Assembly: GCF_963259705.1 (NCBI RefSeq)
Contig: NC_081847.1
Span: forward strand, 95,338,671 to 95,402,670
DNA length: 64,000 bases
Reading direction: 5' to 3'
DNA from: Myotis daubentonii
Lineage: Eukaryota > Chordata > Mammalia > Chiroptera > Vespertilionidae
The notes under the pieces are model-generated. The model made no database searches. It was not told the DNA's origin and saw only the letters and a list, made by a program, of their open reading frames with translations. Below are positions 21,709-31,562 of this stretch, one piece after another; the stretch's first letter is position 1; each line of letters starts with the position of its first letter. The translations under genes were made by a program, and so were the position numbers.

Positions 21709-22529
21709 GAAAGAGGTGATATAACACCGGACACAACAGAAACACAAAGGATTGTAAGAAAATACTATGAACAACTAAATGCCAACAAACTGGACAATCT
21801 GGGTGAAGTGGACAAATTCCTAGAAACATACAATCTCCCAAAACTCAATAAGAAAGAATCAGAAAACCTGAGTAGGCCAATAACAGCCAATGAAATTGAA
21901 GCAGTCACTTAAAAATGTCCAGCAAACAAAAGTCCTGGACCAGATGGATTTATAGGAGAATTTTACCAAACATTCCAAGAACTAACACCTATCCTCCTCA
22001 AACTATTCCAAAAAATTGAAGAGGAAGGAATACTTCCAAGCTCTTTCTATTAAGCCAGCATTATCTTATCCCAAAACCAGATAAAGACACTACAAAGAAA
22101 GAAAACTATAGGCCAATATTCCTGATGAACATAGATGCTAAAATCCTCAACAAAATATTAGCAAATTGGATCCAGCAATATATTAAAGAGATCATACACC
22201 ATGATCAAGTGGGATTTATTCCAGGGATCAAGGCTGGTATAATATCTGAAAATTCATAAATGTGACACATCACATCAACAAATTGAAAGATAAAAAAAAG
22301 CCCACAGGATCATATCAATAGATGCAGAAAAAGAATTTGACAAAATCCAGCACCCTTTTTTGATAAAAACTCTCAATAAAGTGGGAATAGAGGGATCATA
22401 CTTCAACATAATAAAGGCCATTTATGACAAACCTACAGCCAACATAATAGTAATGGGCAAAAACTAAAAACATTTCCCTAAGAACAGGTACAAGACAGGG
22501 ATGTCCACTTTCACCAGTCTTAATTAACA

Positions 22530-23096
22530 CTAGAGGCCCAGTGCACAAATCTGTGCATGGGTGGTGTCCACCAGCCTGGCCCCAATCAGGGTGGATTGGG
22601 TCCAGGCCTGTCGGGAGGAGATGGTGGGAGGTTGGCCGGCCTGCCACGATTAGGGCCTGATCAGAGCCAGGCTGGCTGGGTGGAGGGACTGCAGGTAATT
22701 GGCCAGCAGGCCCCACCCCCAAATGGGGTGGGAGGGTCAATGGGGGGGGGGGCATGGGTGGTTGGCCAGCCAGCCCTGCCCCTGATCGGAGTGGGGAGGC
22801 TGATCGGGGTTGGAGCTGACTGAGGGGAAGGGCTGTGGGCCTATGGGGTGGTGGGGGCCCATGGGGGAGGGACCAGCGGGGGGAGGGGCTGCAGGAGGTT
22901 GGCTGGCCAGCCCCCCCCCCTGATCGGGGTGGGAAAGGCCAATCAGGGGTGGGGCAGCTGGGGGGAGGGGCCAAGGGAGGTTGGTCGGCTGGCCCTGCCC
23001 CCTGATCATCGGGTTCGCTGGCCGCAGTGGGTGTCATAGCAAGTGGTCATTCTGGTTGTTACAGCATTCCAGTCACTGCCTTTTTATACATATAGA
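22530..23096 (-). mobile_element. HeliBat-type Helitron in L1 RT region
   Basis: Minus-strand element. The left end CTAGAGGCCCAGTGCACAAA is the inverted 3' terminus and the right end near TTTTTATACATATAGATAG is the decayed inverted 5' terminus. L1 resumes at AGTACTGGAAGTCCTAG. The GC-rich interior has repeated GGTTGGCCGGCC/GATCGGGGTGGG units (22640-23000) of unknown origin. Confidence 0.85.
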
Positions 23097-24201
23097 TAGT
23101 ACTGGAAGTCCTAGCCACATCTATAAGAAGAAGAGCTAAAAGGTATCCAAATTGGAAAGGAGGAAGTAAAACTGTCATTATTTGCAGATGACATGATATT
23201 GTACACAGAAAACCCTAAAGACTCCACTGGGATACTACTAGACTTAAATGAATTTGGCAAGGTAGCAGGATACAAAATCAACATCCAGAAATCAATGGCA
23301 TTTTTTATACACCAATAATGAACTCTCAGAAAGAGAAACTGTTTTTAATTTTTTGAGGAAATAGTTTCTCTAATATTTCCAGAAAAATGAGTTTAAATAT
23401 AATAATGTTACATGCAATAAGCATTAATATTTCAAGAAAAAAAGATTTTAAATATAATAATACTAGTGCCCCTGTGCATGGATTAGTGCACATTGAAAGG
23501 AAATTAATTAGAAGGTGGCCAGTGGGGCAGGACTGTGCGAGACAGGCCGGACATGCCCTGGAGCCAACCTCCCGCAGTCCCATTATTATATTTAAAATAG
23601 TTTTTCTTAAAATATTAATGTTTATTGCATGTAAATGGCTAATTATTTTGTATCTACAATCTGGTAATAGATTTAGTTTGTATATTGTAAAAAAAAAAGT
23701 TAAAAAAAAGAGAAACTAAAAAAGCAATTCCATTTACCACTGCAACAAAGAAAATAAGATACCTAGGAATAAACTTAACCAAGAAGGTAAAAGACCTGTA
23801 CGTGAAAAACTATAGGACACTGAGAAAAGAAATAGTGGAAGATACAAACACATGGAAATGTATACCATGTTCATGGATTGGAAGAATTAACATCATTAAA
23901 ATGTCTATACTACCCAAAGCAATTTGTAGATTCAATTAAATCCCTATTAAAATACCAAAGGTATACTTCACAGAGCTAGAACAAATACTTCCAAAGTTTA
24001 TGTGGAACCATAAAGAGACTCCGAATAGCTGCAGCAATCTCGAAAAAGAAGAATGGAGTAGGAGGAATCACAACACCGCATATCAAACTATACTACAAAG
24101 CCATTGTAACCAAAACAGCCTGGTACTGGCACAGGAACAGGTATATAAACCAATGGATCAGAACAGAGACCCCAGAAATTGACCCACACCATTACAGTCA
24201 A
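23097..24201 (+). pseudogene. L1 ORF2 middle part (RT catalytic region)
   Basis: Includes the reverse-transcriptase box [12 protein letters not shown] (about 23177-23215). Sequence continues through 24201 with a 366-bp insertion at 23341-23706 and several frame breaks. Confidence 0.85.
23341..23706 (+). mobile_element. Fold-back retro-insert carrying a Helitron fragment
   Basis: 366 bp flanked by the duplication AAAGAGAAACT (23330-23340 and 23707-23717) and ending in an A-rich tail, so it was probably inserted by L1 machinery. Inside are two inverted arms of about 54 bp (23408-23461 and 23582-23634, about 90% identical). They enclose about 120 bp with a Helitron 3' end (CTAGTGCCCCTGTGCATGGA). 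The left arm is also partly duplicated at about 23370-23407. Confidence 0.8.
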
Positions 24202-24205
24202 TTAA

Positions 24206-24438
24206 CACATTGCGAACGGATCACAAGAATTCTCGCTTCATATTACACAGTGTTTTACAAAGTATCATACTTTAAAAAGATATTAGCTTGTAAGAACATG
24301 TAATAAATAACTTCAAAATGCAATGGGTATTTAAAGTGTGCCTTTAACATTTATGTAAAACATTTTTTGTACTCCTTCAATAGAAACTTATCTGGCCACT
24401 GGGTAAAGCTAGCAATAAAACTACTGGTCCGTAATGTG
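24206..24438. mobile_element. piggyBac-type MITE (233 bp)
   Basis: Flanked by TTAA on both sides (24202-24205 and 24439-24442), with L1 sequence continuous once one TTAA and the element are removed. Terminal inverted repeats: CACATTGCGAACGG at the left and the inverse of GGTCCGTAATGTG at the right. It has no ORF. TTAA target duplication is specific to piggyBac-like elements. Confidence 0.85.
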
Positions 24439-24617
24439 TTAATATTTGACAAAGGAGGCAAGAAATACAATGGAGTGAACAGTCTCTTCAACAAATGGTG
24501 CTGGGAAAACTAGACAGACACATGCAAAAAGATGAAACTAGACCACCAACTTATACCATATACAAGAATAAACTCAAAATGGATAAAAGACTTAAACGTA
24601 AGGTATCTATATATATA

Positions 24618-24893
24618 CTAGAGGCCCAGTGCACAAAATTCGTGCACTCGGGGGGAGGGATGCATCCCTCAGCCCGGCCTGCACCCTCTCGCAGTCCAGG
24701 AGCCCTCGGGGGATGTCCGACTGACGGCTTAAGCCACCATCTCCAGCCATGAGCCCAGCTTCTGGCTGAGTGGCGCTCCCCCTGTGGGAGCGCACTGACT
24801 ACCAGGGGCTGCCCCCTGGTAGTCAGTGCGTGTCATAGCAACCGGTCATTCTGCCATTTGGTCGATTTGCATATTAGCCTTTTATTATATAGG
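24618..24893 (-). mobile_element. Helitron, left member of a back-to-back pair
   Basis: Left end CTAGAGGCCCAGTGCACAAA (inverted 3' end) with the palindrome AAATTCGTGCAC. The right end GCCTTTTATTATATAGG is the inverted 5' end. It abuts the next Helitron, which has the opposite orientation. Confidence 0.85.
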
Positions 24894-25265
24894 CTAAGCC
24901 TAAGCAACTGTTAGGACTGACCGGAATGACCAGAATGACCAGATGCTATGACATGCACTGACCACCAGGGGGCAGATGCTCAATGCAGGAGCTGCCCCCT
25001 GGTGGTCAGTGCGCTCCCACAGTAGGAGTGCTGCTCAGCCAGAAACCGGGCTCACAGCTACCAAGTACAGCTGTGGTAGCAGGAGTGGCAGGTGCAGCGG
25101 GGCCAGGATGAGCAGCAGCTGAACTGTGCCCGGCCCTGGCTGGGGCTCCTCCCAGGCCGCCTGCCACTTCAGCACTGCTACATCCCTCAGGGGATGTCGG
25201 ACTGCTGGGTTTCAGCCAGGCTGAGGGACCCCACCCATGCACAAATCCGTGCACCGGGCCTCTAG
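24894..25265 (+). mobile_element. Helitron, right member of a back-to-back pair
   Basis: Contains the shared ATGCTATGACATGCACTGAC motif near its start and ends GTGCACCGGGCCTCTAG followed by T. The 5' terminus is worn. The insert as a whole (24618-25265) thus has a Helitron 3' end at each side. Confidence 0.82.
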
Positions 25266-26160
25266 TGAAACTATAAAAATCTTAGAGGAGAGCATATGCA
25301 ATAAAATCTCATACGTCTCATATAGCAATATTTTATGGATACATCTCCTAAGGCAAAGGAAATTAAAGAGAAAATTAAGAAATGGGACTACATCCAAATA
25401 AAAGGCTTCTGCACAGCAAAAGAAACCACCATCAAAATCAAAATAGAGCCCACTGCATGGGAGAACATATTTGCTAATGATACATCTGATAAAGGGTTAA
25501 TATCCAAAGTCTATACAAATACAACTCAACAAAAGGAAGACAAACAATCCAATTTAAAAAATGGGCAGAAGACCTGAATAGACATTTCTCCAAAGAGGAC
25601 ATACAAATGGCCAAGAGACGTATGAAAAAATGCTCAAATTCAGTAATCACCAGAGAAATGCAAATTAAAACCACAGAGATACCACCTCACACCTGTCAGA
25701 ATGGCTATCATCAAAAAATCAACAAACGACAAGTGCTGGCGAGGATGTGGAGAAAAGGGAACTCTAGTTCACTGCAGGAGGGAATGCAGACTGGTGCAGC
25801 CACAGTGGAAACAGTGTGAAGTTTCCTCAAAAAATTAAAAATGGAACTTCCATTTTGACCCAGCGATCCCACTTCTGGTAATATATCCTAAAATTCTTAA
25901 AACTCCAATCAGAAGCAATGTATGCACCCCTGTTCATAGCAGCATTATTTACAATAGCTAAGATTTGGAAGCAGCCCACGTGCCCATCAGTAGACGAGTG
26001 TATAAAAGGGCTGTGGGACATTTACACAGGGAATACTATGCAGCTGTAAAAAAAAGAGGGATCTTTGGGACAGCACGGATGGACCTGGAAAATATGCTAA
26101 GTGAAATAAGCCAGTCAGAGAAAGACACATATCACATGGTCTCACTTATTTGTGGAATCT
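25266..26160 (+). pseudogene. L1 ORF2 C-terminal part
   Basis: Encodes fragments such as KWDYIQIKGFCTAKETTIKI (about 25380-25440), EYYAAVKKRGIF (about 26030) and LSEISQSEKDTYHMVSLICG (26096-26155), separated by frameshifts. Confidence 0.88.
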
Positions 26161-27579
26161 AATGAGTAGAATGAATCGACCAACAAAATAAGACCTGAAG
26201 CAGGGAGGCATGGAGCAGACCGACCTACCTCGATGTGGGTTTGCGGGGTGAGAAGAGATAAACCAAGGAACTTATAGGCATAGCCCATTGGCACAGGCAA
26301 TAGGGTAGTAAAGACGGGGGGGGGGGAGATTGGAGGATGGGGTAAAGGAGGGGAAAAGAGGAGATATCTATAATACTAGCAACAGTGAAGTTTATTAAAA
26401 TAAATCAATCAATAAAGAGAAGCACAGCAAATTAACATCACAATTTGATCAGCAATGATTTGAAAAGCCAAGAAAAGACTGCTGCAGTGTAAATAAACCC
26501 CATTTGTAATGACAAAAAAGAAGGGGGAAACGCATGCCTTGGAAAGAGCAGTTCTGGAAAGTAGATGCTGGAGATGCTTCATTTGTTTTTGTAATAAAAG
26601 TACGGAACCGTTGCTCTGAAAGTTCCCATAGTTGCACATTCTGAAAACAGGGAAACAGAAATTTTTAACATAGTCTAATATTTTCCAAGAGGACTTACAG
26701 GCGTTTCGAATCTATTGTTTGAAACATTAAGGCACAACACCTTCCTACCAGGAAGTCCTGAATGCCACTTGAAAAGCAGACATTTACTGGCCATGCTTCC
26801 ACTTTACAACATTTTAAATAATTGAAGGATGGGGCAGAAATAGGAGTCCCACGAAGCAGTGACCTCAGCCAGCCTGAGGCCGGGGCAGCCACACAGGGCC
26901 CCTCTCGGAAAGCCCTCCCGCTACTGCCATGTCCTGTCGCCACCTCCAACTCCTTCAGGATTTTGACCCAGGGACTGACTCCCCGTTTTCCTGGTGCCTT
27001 GGACTTGTTTGGTTCTGGGAGCTCAGTCAACGCAGTTCTTCCATTTGAATCTACATATTTTTCGAGGTACCTTTTCAGCAGTGACAATTACTGAAGTCAA
27101 GTGTCAAAATAAAACAACTGTGAATCGTATCATAAATGCTCAACTAAACTTGTCATGAATAATTACACCTATGATGACTTTTGTATATTTGTATATGTAT
27201 AAATAGGTATACACAACCACAAATATTTAAAGAAAGCAAAATTATTTTGATCTTTGAGTCAATAAAATGAAAAGCATTTTCGTCCTCATTCTTTCTCTTT
27301 TCAATTTCTGTTTCTGCATGTTTTAAGGACACATAATACATAATAAATACATGCATATAATCTATAAACAAACAAACACGTATTGGCCCTGCATATTCAA
27401 CAACTTGTCATTTATACAAGTGCCCCGTCAAAGACCTTCCAAAACTCTCAGTGACCATCTTTCCCTTTGGGACACAAGCTCCAAAATTACTCCCACATCC
27501 CTGCTCCTCAGCCACACTTCGCAGGGATCGCGGTCAGTGTGAGTGGCTGTGGGAGTCCCTACAGGGGCGGCGCGTTTCT

Positions 27580-27735
27580 GAGCCTGCGCCCCCGCCCCCG
27601 CCCCCGCCCCTGACCCAGCGCCCCTGACCCAGCTCCCCCCCTGACCCAGCTCCCCGCCCCCCCCGCCCCCCCCCCCCGCCCCTGACCCAGCTCCCCGCCC
27701 CCCCGCCCTCCCCCGCCCCTGACCCAGCGCCCCCA
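27580..27735. repeat. C-rich tandem repeat in LAMA3 intron 1
   Basis: Repeats of CCTGACCCAGC alternating with runs of CCCCGCCCCC, about six imperfect copies. The minus (coding) strand is therefore a long G-run array, a candidate for G-quadruplex structure. It lies roughly 420-570 nt downstream of the LAMA3 exon 1 donor. Homopolymer lengths may be imprecise in the assembly. Confidence 0.8.
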
Positions 27736-27839
27736 CTGCCACGAGGCTCCCGTGGACGGACCCGCCCCGTGCAGGTGCTGTCAGCACCGCCCGCTCCATC
27801 GTTCACACCTGCGTGCGCAGAGGGTCCCGGGGACTCCTG

Positions 27840-28780
27840 CGGGTGCCCCTCGGGCGGGGGTGAAGCCTCTCCTCGCTGACATCGGAGGAACCACTGGCCT
27901 AAACGCTGTTCAAATTCACCCAGAAGCGCCTTCTCCTCCGAATAAGGGGAGCGGGGAAATGGGGGGGCAGCGCCTGGAAGGAGACGCGCCAGGGGAGCTG
28001 CCTGGGGGCGGGCCGACCACGCTCCCCGCACCCCCGGGGCAGCTCCGGCCGGCTCCCCGCTCGCCCCAACCTGGGGCGGCTTCACCCGAGCGCTGGCCAG
28101 GGCGCCGCTCCCCGGGGTCCCGCGCGGACGCCGCGCCCACCGCCCGGCCTCACCTGGATGGGGTGTCCCCTGCCCGGGGCCGCGGGGCCCCCGACCAGCT
28201 GGCAGTAGAGCTCGGGCCGCGGCTCCCCGCAGGTGGCGGAGGCCCAGACCCGCGCCGCCCTCGCCAGGTTGAAGTAGGGCGGGTGCAGGCTGCGCGGGGC
28301 CGCCGGGGGCTCCGGGGCGGGGGCGCCCAGCGCGGGCAGCAGCAGCAGCAGCCGGACCGGCGGCGGGATCCCGCCCGGAGCCATCCCGCCGCACACGGCC
28401 TCGCTCCCGGACGCCCGCCCGCGAGGGGCTCAGTGGGGACCGCGGGCGACCGGGCAGCCCGACCCGAGCGCACTCGGACCCGCGGCGGGGGCGGCTCCTC
28501 CCCGGGGGTCGGCCGAGGCGGGAGCGGGCCCCGCGGACCAGGAACTGCCGGCACCTCCGGAGCGCGGAGCGCAGCGACCTCGGGGGCGGGCGGGCGGGCG
28601 GGCGGGGAGGGCGGAGGCGTGCCCGGCCCGCTCCCGGCAGCTCCGCTCGGCCGGCCGCTCCCACTTCCCGGGCGGGCGGCGCCGTCAGATCTGCCTTCGC
28701 CCGGGACACGCGCGGCCTCAGCCCCGCCAGCCCCGCCAGCCCCGCACCTTCGGATGGAGGAGGCGGGCGGGGAACTCGGG
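27840..28780 (-). promoter_or_regulatory. LAMA3: CpG-island-like promoter region of the LAMA3 long form
   Basis: The stretch surrounding exon 1 is very GC- and CpG-rich, with several GGGCGG/CCGCCC Sp1-like boxes and no obvious TATA box upstream of 28384. That composition, and the contrast with the AT-rich intron to the left, are seen directly. Promoter function is inferred from position. The exact transcription start cannot be read from sequence. Confidence 0.65.
28154..28384 (-). CDS. LAMA3: LAMA3 coding exon 1 (signal peptide, start of LN domain)
   Basis: First coding exon of the laminin alpha-3 long form, 77 codons, ending in phase 0 at a consensus donor (CAG then GTGAGG). Residues about 8-25 are a leucine-rich signal peptide core ([11 protein letters not shown]). 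The mature part carries [20 protein letters not shown] and then [15 protein letters not shown], which I recognise as the start of the laminin N-terminal (LN, domain VI) fold of LAMA3. The ATG has G at -3 and G at +4, a strong context. The codon four positions upstream is GTG, so this is the first in-frame ATG nearby. It appears shorter than the human exon as I recall it, because several residues between ATCGE and PELYC are missing. Laminin alpha3 chains are secreted and assemble in basement membranes; the LN domain supports network formation. The exon lies in a CpG island. Confidence 0.93.
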
Positions 28781-28884
28781 TGGCCCCGCGGAGGAAGGCG
28801 CTGCTCCTGCACAATCACTTCACGGGAGTCGGGGCTCCAGACCAGGCTCCGCTGCCCAGAGTCCCGTGGGTTCTCAGACACGTC

Positions 28885-29578
28885 GTCATGGACACCCATG
28901 GCACCGCAGCCACGTGGTCGCCGACATCCGGGCCCCGCAGCCACGTGATCGCCGACATCCGGGGCCCCGCAGCCGTGTGGTCGCTGACACCCGGGACCCC
29001 GCAGCCACTTGGTCACCGACACCCATGGCCCCGCAGGCACGTGGTTGCCGACATCCGGGGCCCCGCAGCCACGTGGTCGCTGACACCCGGGACGCCGCAG
29101 CCACTTGGTCACTGACACCCATGGCCCCGCAGGCACGTGGTCGCTGACACCCGGGACCCCGCAGCCACTTGGTCACCGACACCCATGGCCCCGCAGCCAC
29201 GTGATCGCCGACATCCGGGGCCCCGCAGCCGTGTGGTCGCTGACACCCGGGACCCCGCAGCCACTTGGTCACCGACACCCATGGCCCCGCAGGCACGTGG
29301 TTGCCGACATCCGGGGCCCCGCAGCCACGTGGTCGCTGACACCCGGGACGCCGCAGCCACTTGGTCACTGACACCCATGGCCCCGCAGGCACGTGGTCGC
29401 TGACACCCGGGACCCCGCAGCCACTTGGTCACCGACACCCATGGCCCCGCAGCCACGTGATCGCCGACATCCGGGGCCCCGCAGCCGTGTGGTCGCTGAC
29501 ACCCGGGACCCCGCAGCCACTTGGTCACCGACACCCATGGCCCCGCAGGCACGTGGTTGCCGACATCCGGGGCCGCAG
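28885..29578. repeat. 32-bp minisatellite with 256-bp higher-order repeat and E-boxes
   Basis: About 21 units of a 32-bp sequence around CCGCAGCCACGTGGTCGCYG and ACAYCCGGGGCC. Unit variants recur in the same order every eight units (256 bp): landmark CACGTG sites at 28942/29198/29454, 29038/29294/29550, 29070/29326 and 29134/29390. Eleven CACGTG hexamers are present. It starts about 500 bp upstream of the LAMA3 start codon. Long frames across it are repeat artefacts. Confidence 0.95.
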
Positions 29579-29645
29579 CCACGCACTGAGTGTGGGAGCA
29601 AAGGGGACTCTGAGGGGCAGAAAGAACACGTTGAAGAGACAGCCA

Positions 29646-29830
29646 GGCCCGGCCAGCGGCCCAGTGGTTGAGCGGCCGCCTACGAACCAGAGGTCAGGGT
29701 CAGGGCACAGGCCAGGGTGCGGCTCCATCCCCAGAGCGGGGCACGCAGGAGGCAGGATCCATGATTCTCTCTCCTCACTGATGTCTCTCTCCCTCTCCCT
29801 TCCTCTCTGAAGCCAATAAAAACATATTAA
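29646..29830 (+). mobile_element. VES SINE
   Basis: GCCCGGCCAGCGGCCCAGTG to CCAATAAAAACATATT. The B-box region is altered by a short GTCAGG duplication. Confidence 0.87.
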
Positions 29831-29842
29831 AAAGAAACGGGG

Positions 29843-29845
29843 GGA

Positions 29846-29916
<71 letters not shown>
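29843..29916. repeat. (GA)n microsatellite
   Basis: About 35 GA dinucleotides directly after the VES tail, followed by three or four copies of CAAGAGCGC. Confidence 0.96.
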
Positions 29917-29918
<2 letters not shown>

Positions 29919-30755
29919 AAGAGCGCCAAGAGCGCCAAGAGCGGAGGTTGTAGTTTGCCCAGCGGGAGAGGGACCCTGAGATGCGCCGTCTGCTAGTTTT
30001 GCAGGTGAGCTGAGCTGTTGCCGAACCGCTGGAGCCGTGGCGCCGACCTGGGCACGGGCGCTCCTGGGGCCGAGGGTGGGTCTGGGGCGCAGGCCCCTGG
30101 GCAGGGAGAGGCGCCTCGCTGTCGGCCATGCGGGTCAGAAGCGCCCGAGGAAGGAGGAGCCGAGAGGATGGAGGCACTGACTCCTGGAAGCAGCCTGTGC
30201 ACCTAGAAACCACAACTGAACAAAACGCACCAGAAACGAGGGAGGAGGAAGCTTCCACCATTAAAAGTCACAGGATTCGTGACTTTCATATATAACCTGC
30301 TTTTACCAAACAGTTAGGAAAAGCTGAGCACTCGTGGGAAGACACCTTACACAAAGAAAACAAATGTTTAAGCCAATGTCACCCCAACGAACTTAATTTA
30401 AAAAAAGAAAAGAAACACATAAAACACATTTGAACTTCCTGAAAACTGAAATGCCAGCAAAGCACCGATGAGACTCGTCTGTCACCTTTCGAACAAGCAA
30501 ACGGCTGTGTAAATGACGCTGCAAGTGGAAGAGAATTCAGGGGACGCAGTGCCACACGCTTCGCAGAAGGAGAAAAACCTGCCGCCTCTCAGGAAGCAGA
30601 TGTGTGCAGTGCTGAGCCGCGACTCCCCTGTGCATAGGCTTTGCCCTCACAGCTCCACCGTAGAGATTTATACACAGGAAATAATTCAGGAAGCTTGCAA
30701 AGCTCTAATGGCGAGTACTTACCAGAGCGTAGTGCCCACTAATGAAGAGGTAGTT
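29917..30755. other. Intergenic, no recognised feature
   Basis: Mixed-composition sequence upstream of LAMA3. The frames seen on both strands at 29990-30260 have no recognisable domain. The region around 30500-30755 may be an old repeat but I cannot name it. Confidence 0.5.
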
Positions 30756-30759
30756 AAGT

Positions 30760-31149
30760 AAATGGTGGTATATGACATAGTGAAATATTACGAGGTCACA
30801 CCAAACGCAAAAATGAACCCACAGTGTATTGAAGACCTAAACGTAATCACTAGCACCTCTTAGATAAAAACGTAGGAGGTAAATCTTTCTGCCTGTGAAA
30901 CAAGCAATGGTTTCTTACATATGAAATTGAAGGCACACAAAACAAAAGAAAAAATAAATTGAATCTCATCAAATTTTAAAACTTTTGTGTTTCAAAGAAC
31001 ACCATCAAAAAAGGTGAAACGACAACCCAAAGAATGGGAGAAAATATTGCAAGTCATACTCTAATAAGAGACTCAAATCCAGAATAAAGAACTCTGTAAC
31101 AACCATTTCAAAAATTAACTAAATGATGGAAAAGGGATTTTAATAGACA
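30760..31149 (+). mobile_element. Old L1 fragment, left part
   Basis: AATTGAATCTCATCAAATTT and GGAGAAAATATTGCAAGTCA are decayed ORF2 3' sequence. It is interrupted by a Helitron and resumes at 31563. Confidence 0.75.
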
Positions 31150-31562
31150 CCAGAGGCCCGGTACACAAATTCGTGCACCAGTGAGGTCTCTCAGCCTGGC
31201 CTGCGGGATCAGGCCAAAACCGGCTCTCCGACATCCCCCGAGGGGTCCCAGATTGCGCGAGGGTGCAGGCCAGGCTGCGGGACACCATTGGTGCACAATT
31301 GGGGCTGGAGAGGGACGCGGGAGGTTGGCCAGCCGGGGAGGGACCGCGGCCGGGGCTCCAGGGTGTGTCTGGCCTGTCTAGCTCAGTCCTGACTGGCTGG
31401 ACCCCAGCAGCAAGCTAACCTACCAGTAGGAGCATCTGCTCCCTGGTGGTCAGTGCATGTCATAGCGAGTGGTTGAGCGGCCTTAGCATATTACGCTTTG
31501 ATTGGTTGAACAGACAACCAGATGACCGGACACTTAGCATATTAGGCTTTTATTATATAGGG
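31150..31562 (-). mobile_element. Helitron with CTGG 3' end
   Basis: Left end CCAGAGGCCCGGTACACAAA is an inverted 3' terminus ending CTGG, a permitted form of the CTRR rule. The right end GCTTTTATTATATAGGG is the inverted 5' terminus. It sits inside an old L1. Confidence 0.85.

Larger units (their letters stand above)
21242..22528 (+). pseudogene. L1 ORF2 5' part (endonuclease to RT), with gap
   Basis: Starts MGINKYLSIITLNADGLNGP, then 200 N, then [24 protein letters not shown] sequence and the RT region ([24 protein letters not shown], with stops). It is broken by a displaced 83-bp ORF2 patch at 21626-21708 and by a stop at 21910. Confidence 0.85.
20693..26408 (+). mobile_element. L1 element, 5' truncated in ORF1, with at least six secondary events
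   Basis: Composite L1. ORF1p C-terminus (AYQGVPIKMSTEFSIEALQD) is at 20713-20870. ORF2 start (MGINKYLSIITLNADGLNGP) is at 21242, the RT region at 21900-23300 with FADD ([10 protein letters not shown]) near 23177, and the ORF2 3' part to about 26160. The 3' UTR has a G run at 26315 and an AATAAATCAATCAATAAA tail. It is interrupted by a VES SINE, an assembly gap, a displaced ORF2 patch, a Helitron, a fold-back retro-insert, a piggyBac-type MITE and a Helitron pair. Frameshifts and stops are numerous, so it is inactive. Confidence 0.9.
13159..28153 (-). other. LAMA3: LAMA3 intron 1
   Basis: About 15.0 kb between coding exons 2 and 1. It is dominated by L1 sequence of several ages and nested DNA transposons, listed separately. 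Stretches with no recognised feature: 13160-13640, 16560-17320, 18215-19090, 19305-20690, 26410-27580. Confidence 0.85.

Noticed and set aside
27534..28814. Open frames of 426 aa (minus) and 398 aa (plus) in the LAMA3 CpG island
   Set aside because: Both strands are open because CpG-rich DNA lacks stop codons. The composition is low complexity (G/A/P/R). The real LAMA3 exon 1 is a different frame and ends at a splice donor.
28150..29582. Long repetitive frames (WVSVTKWLRGPGCQ-type, 328 aa and others)
   Set aside because: Translation of the 32-bp minisatellite. Several frames on both strands are equally open, and there is no start or splice context.
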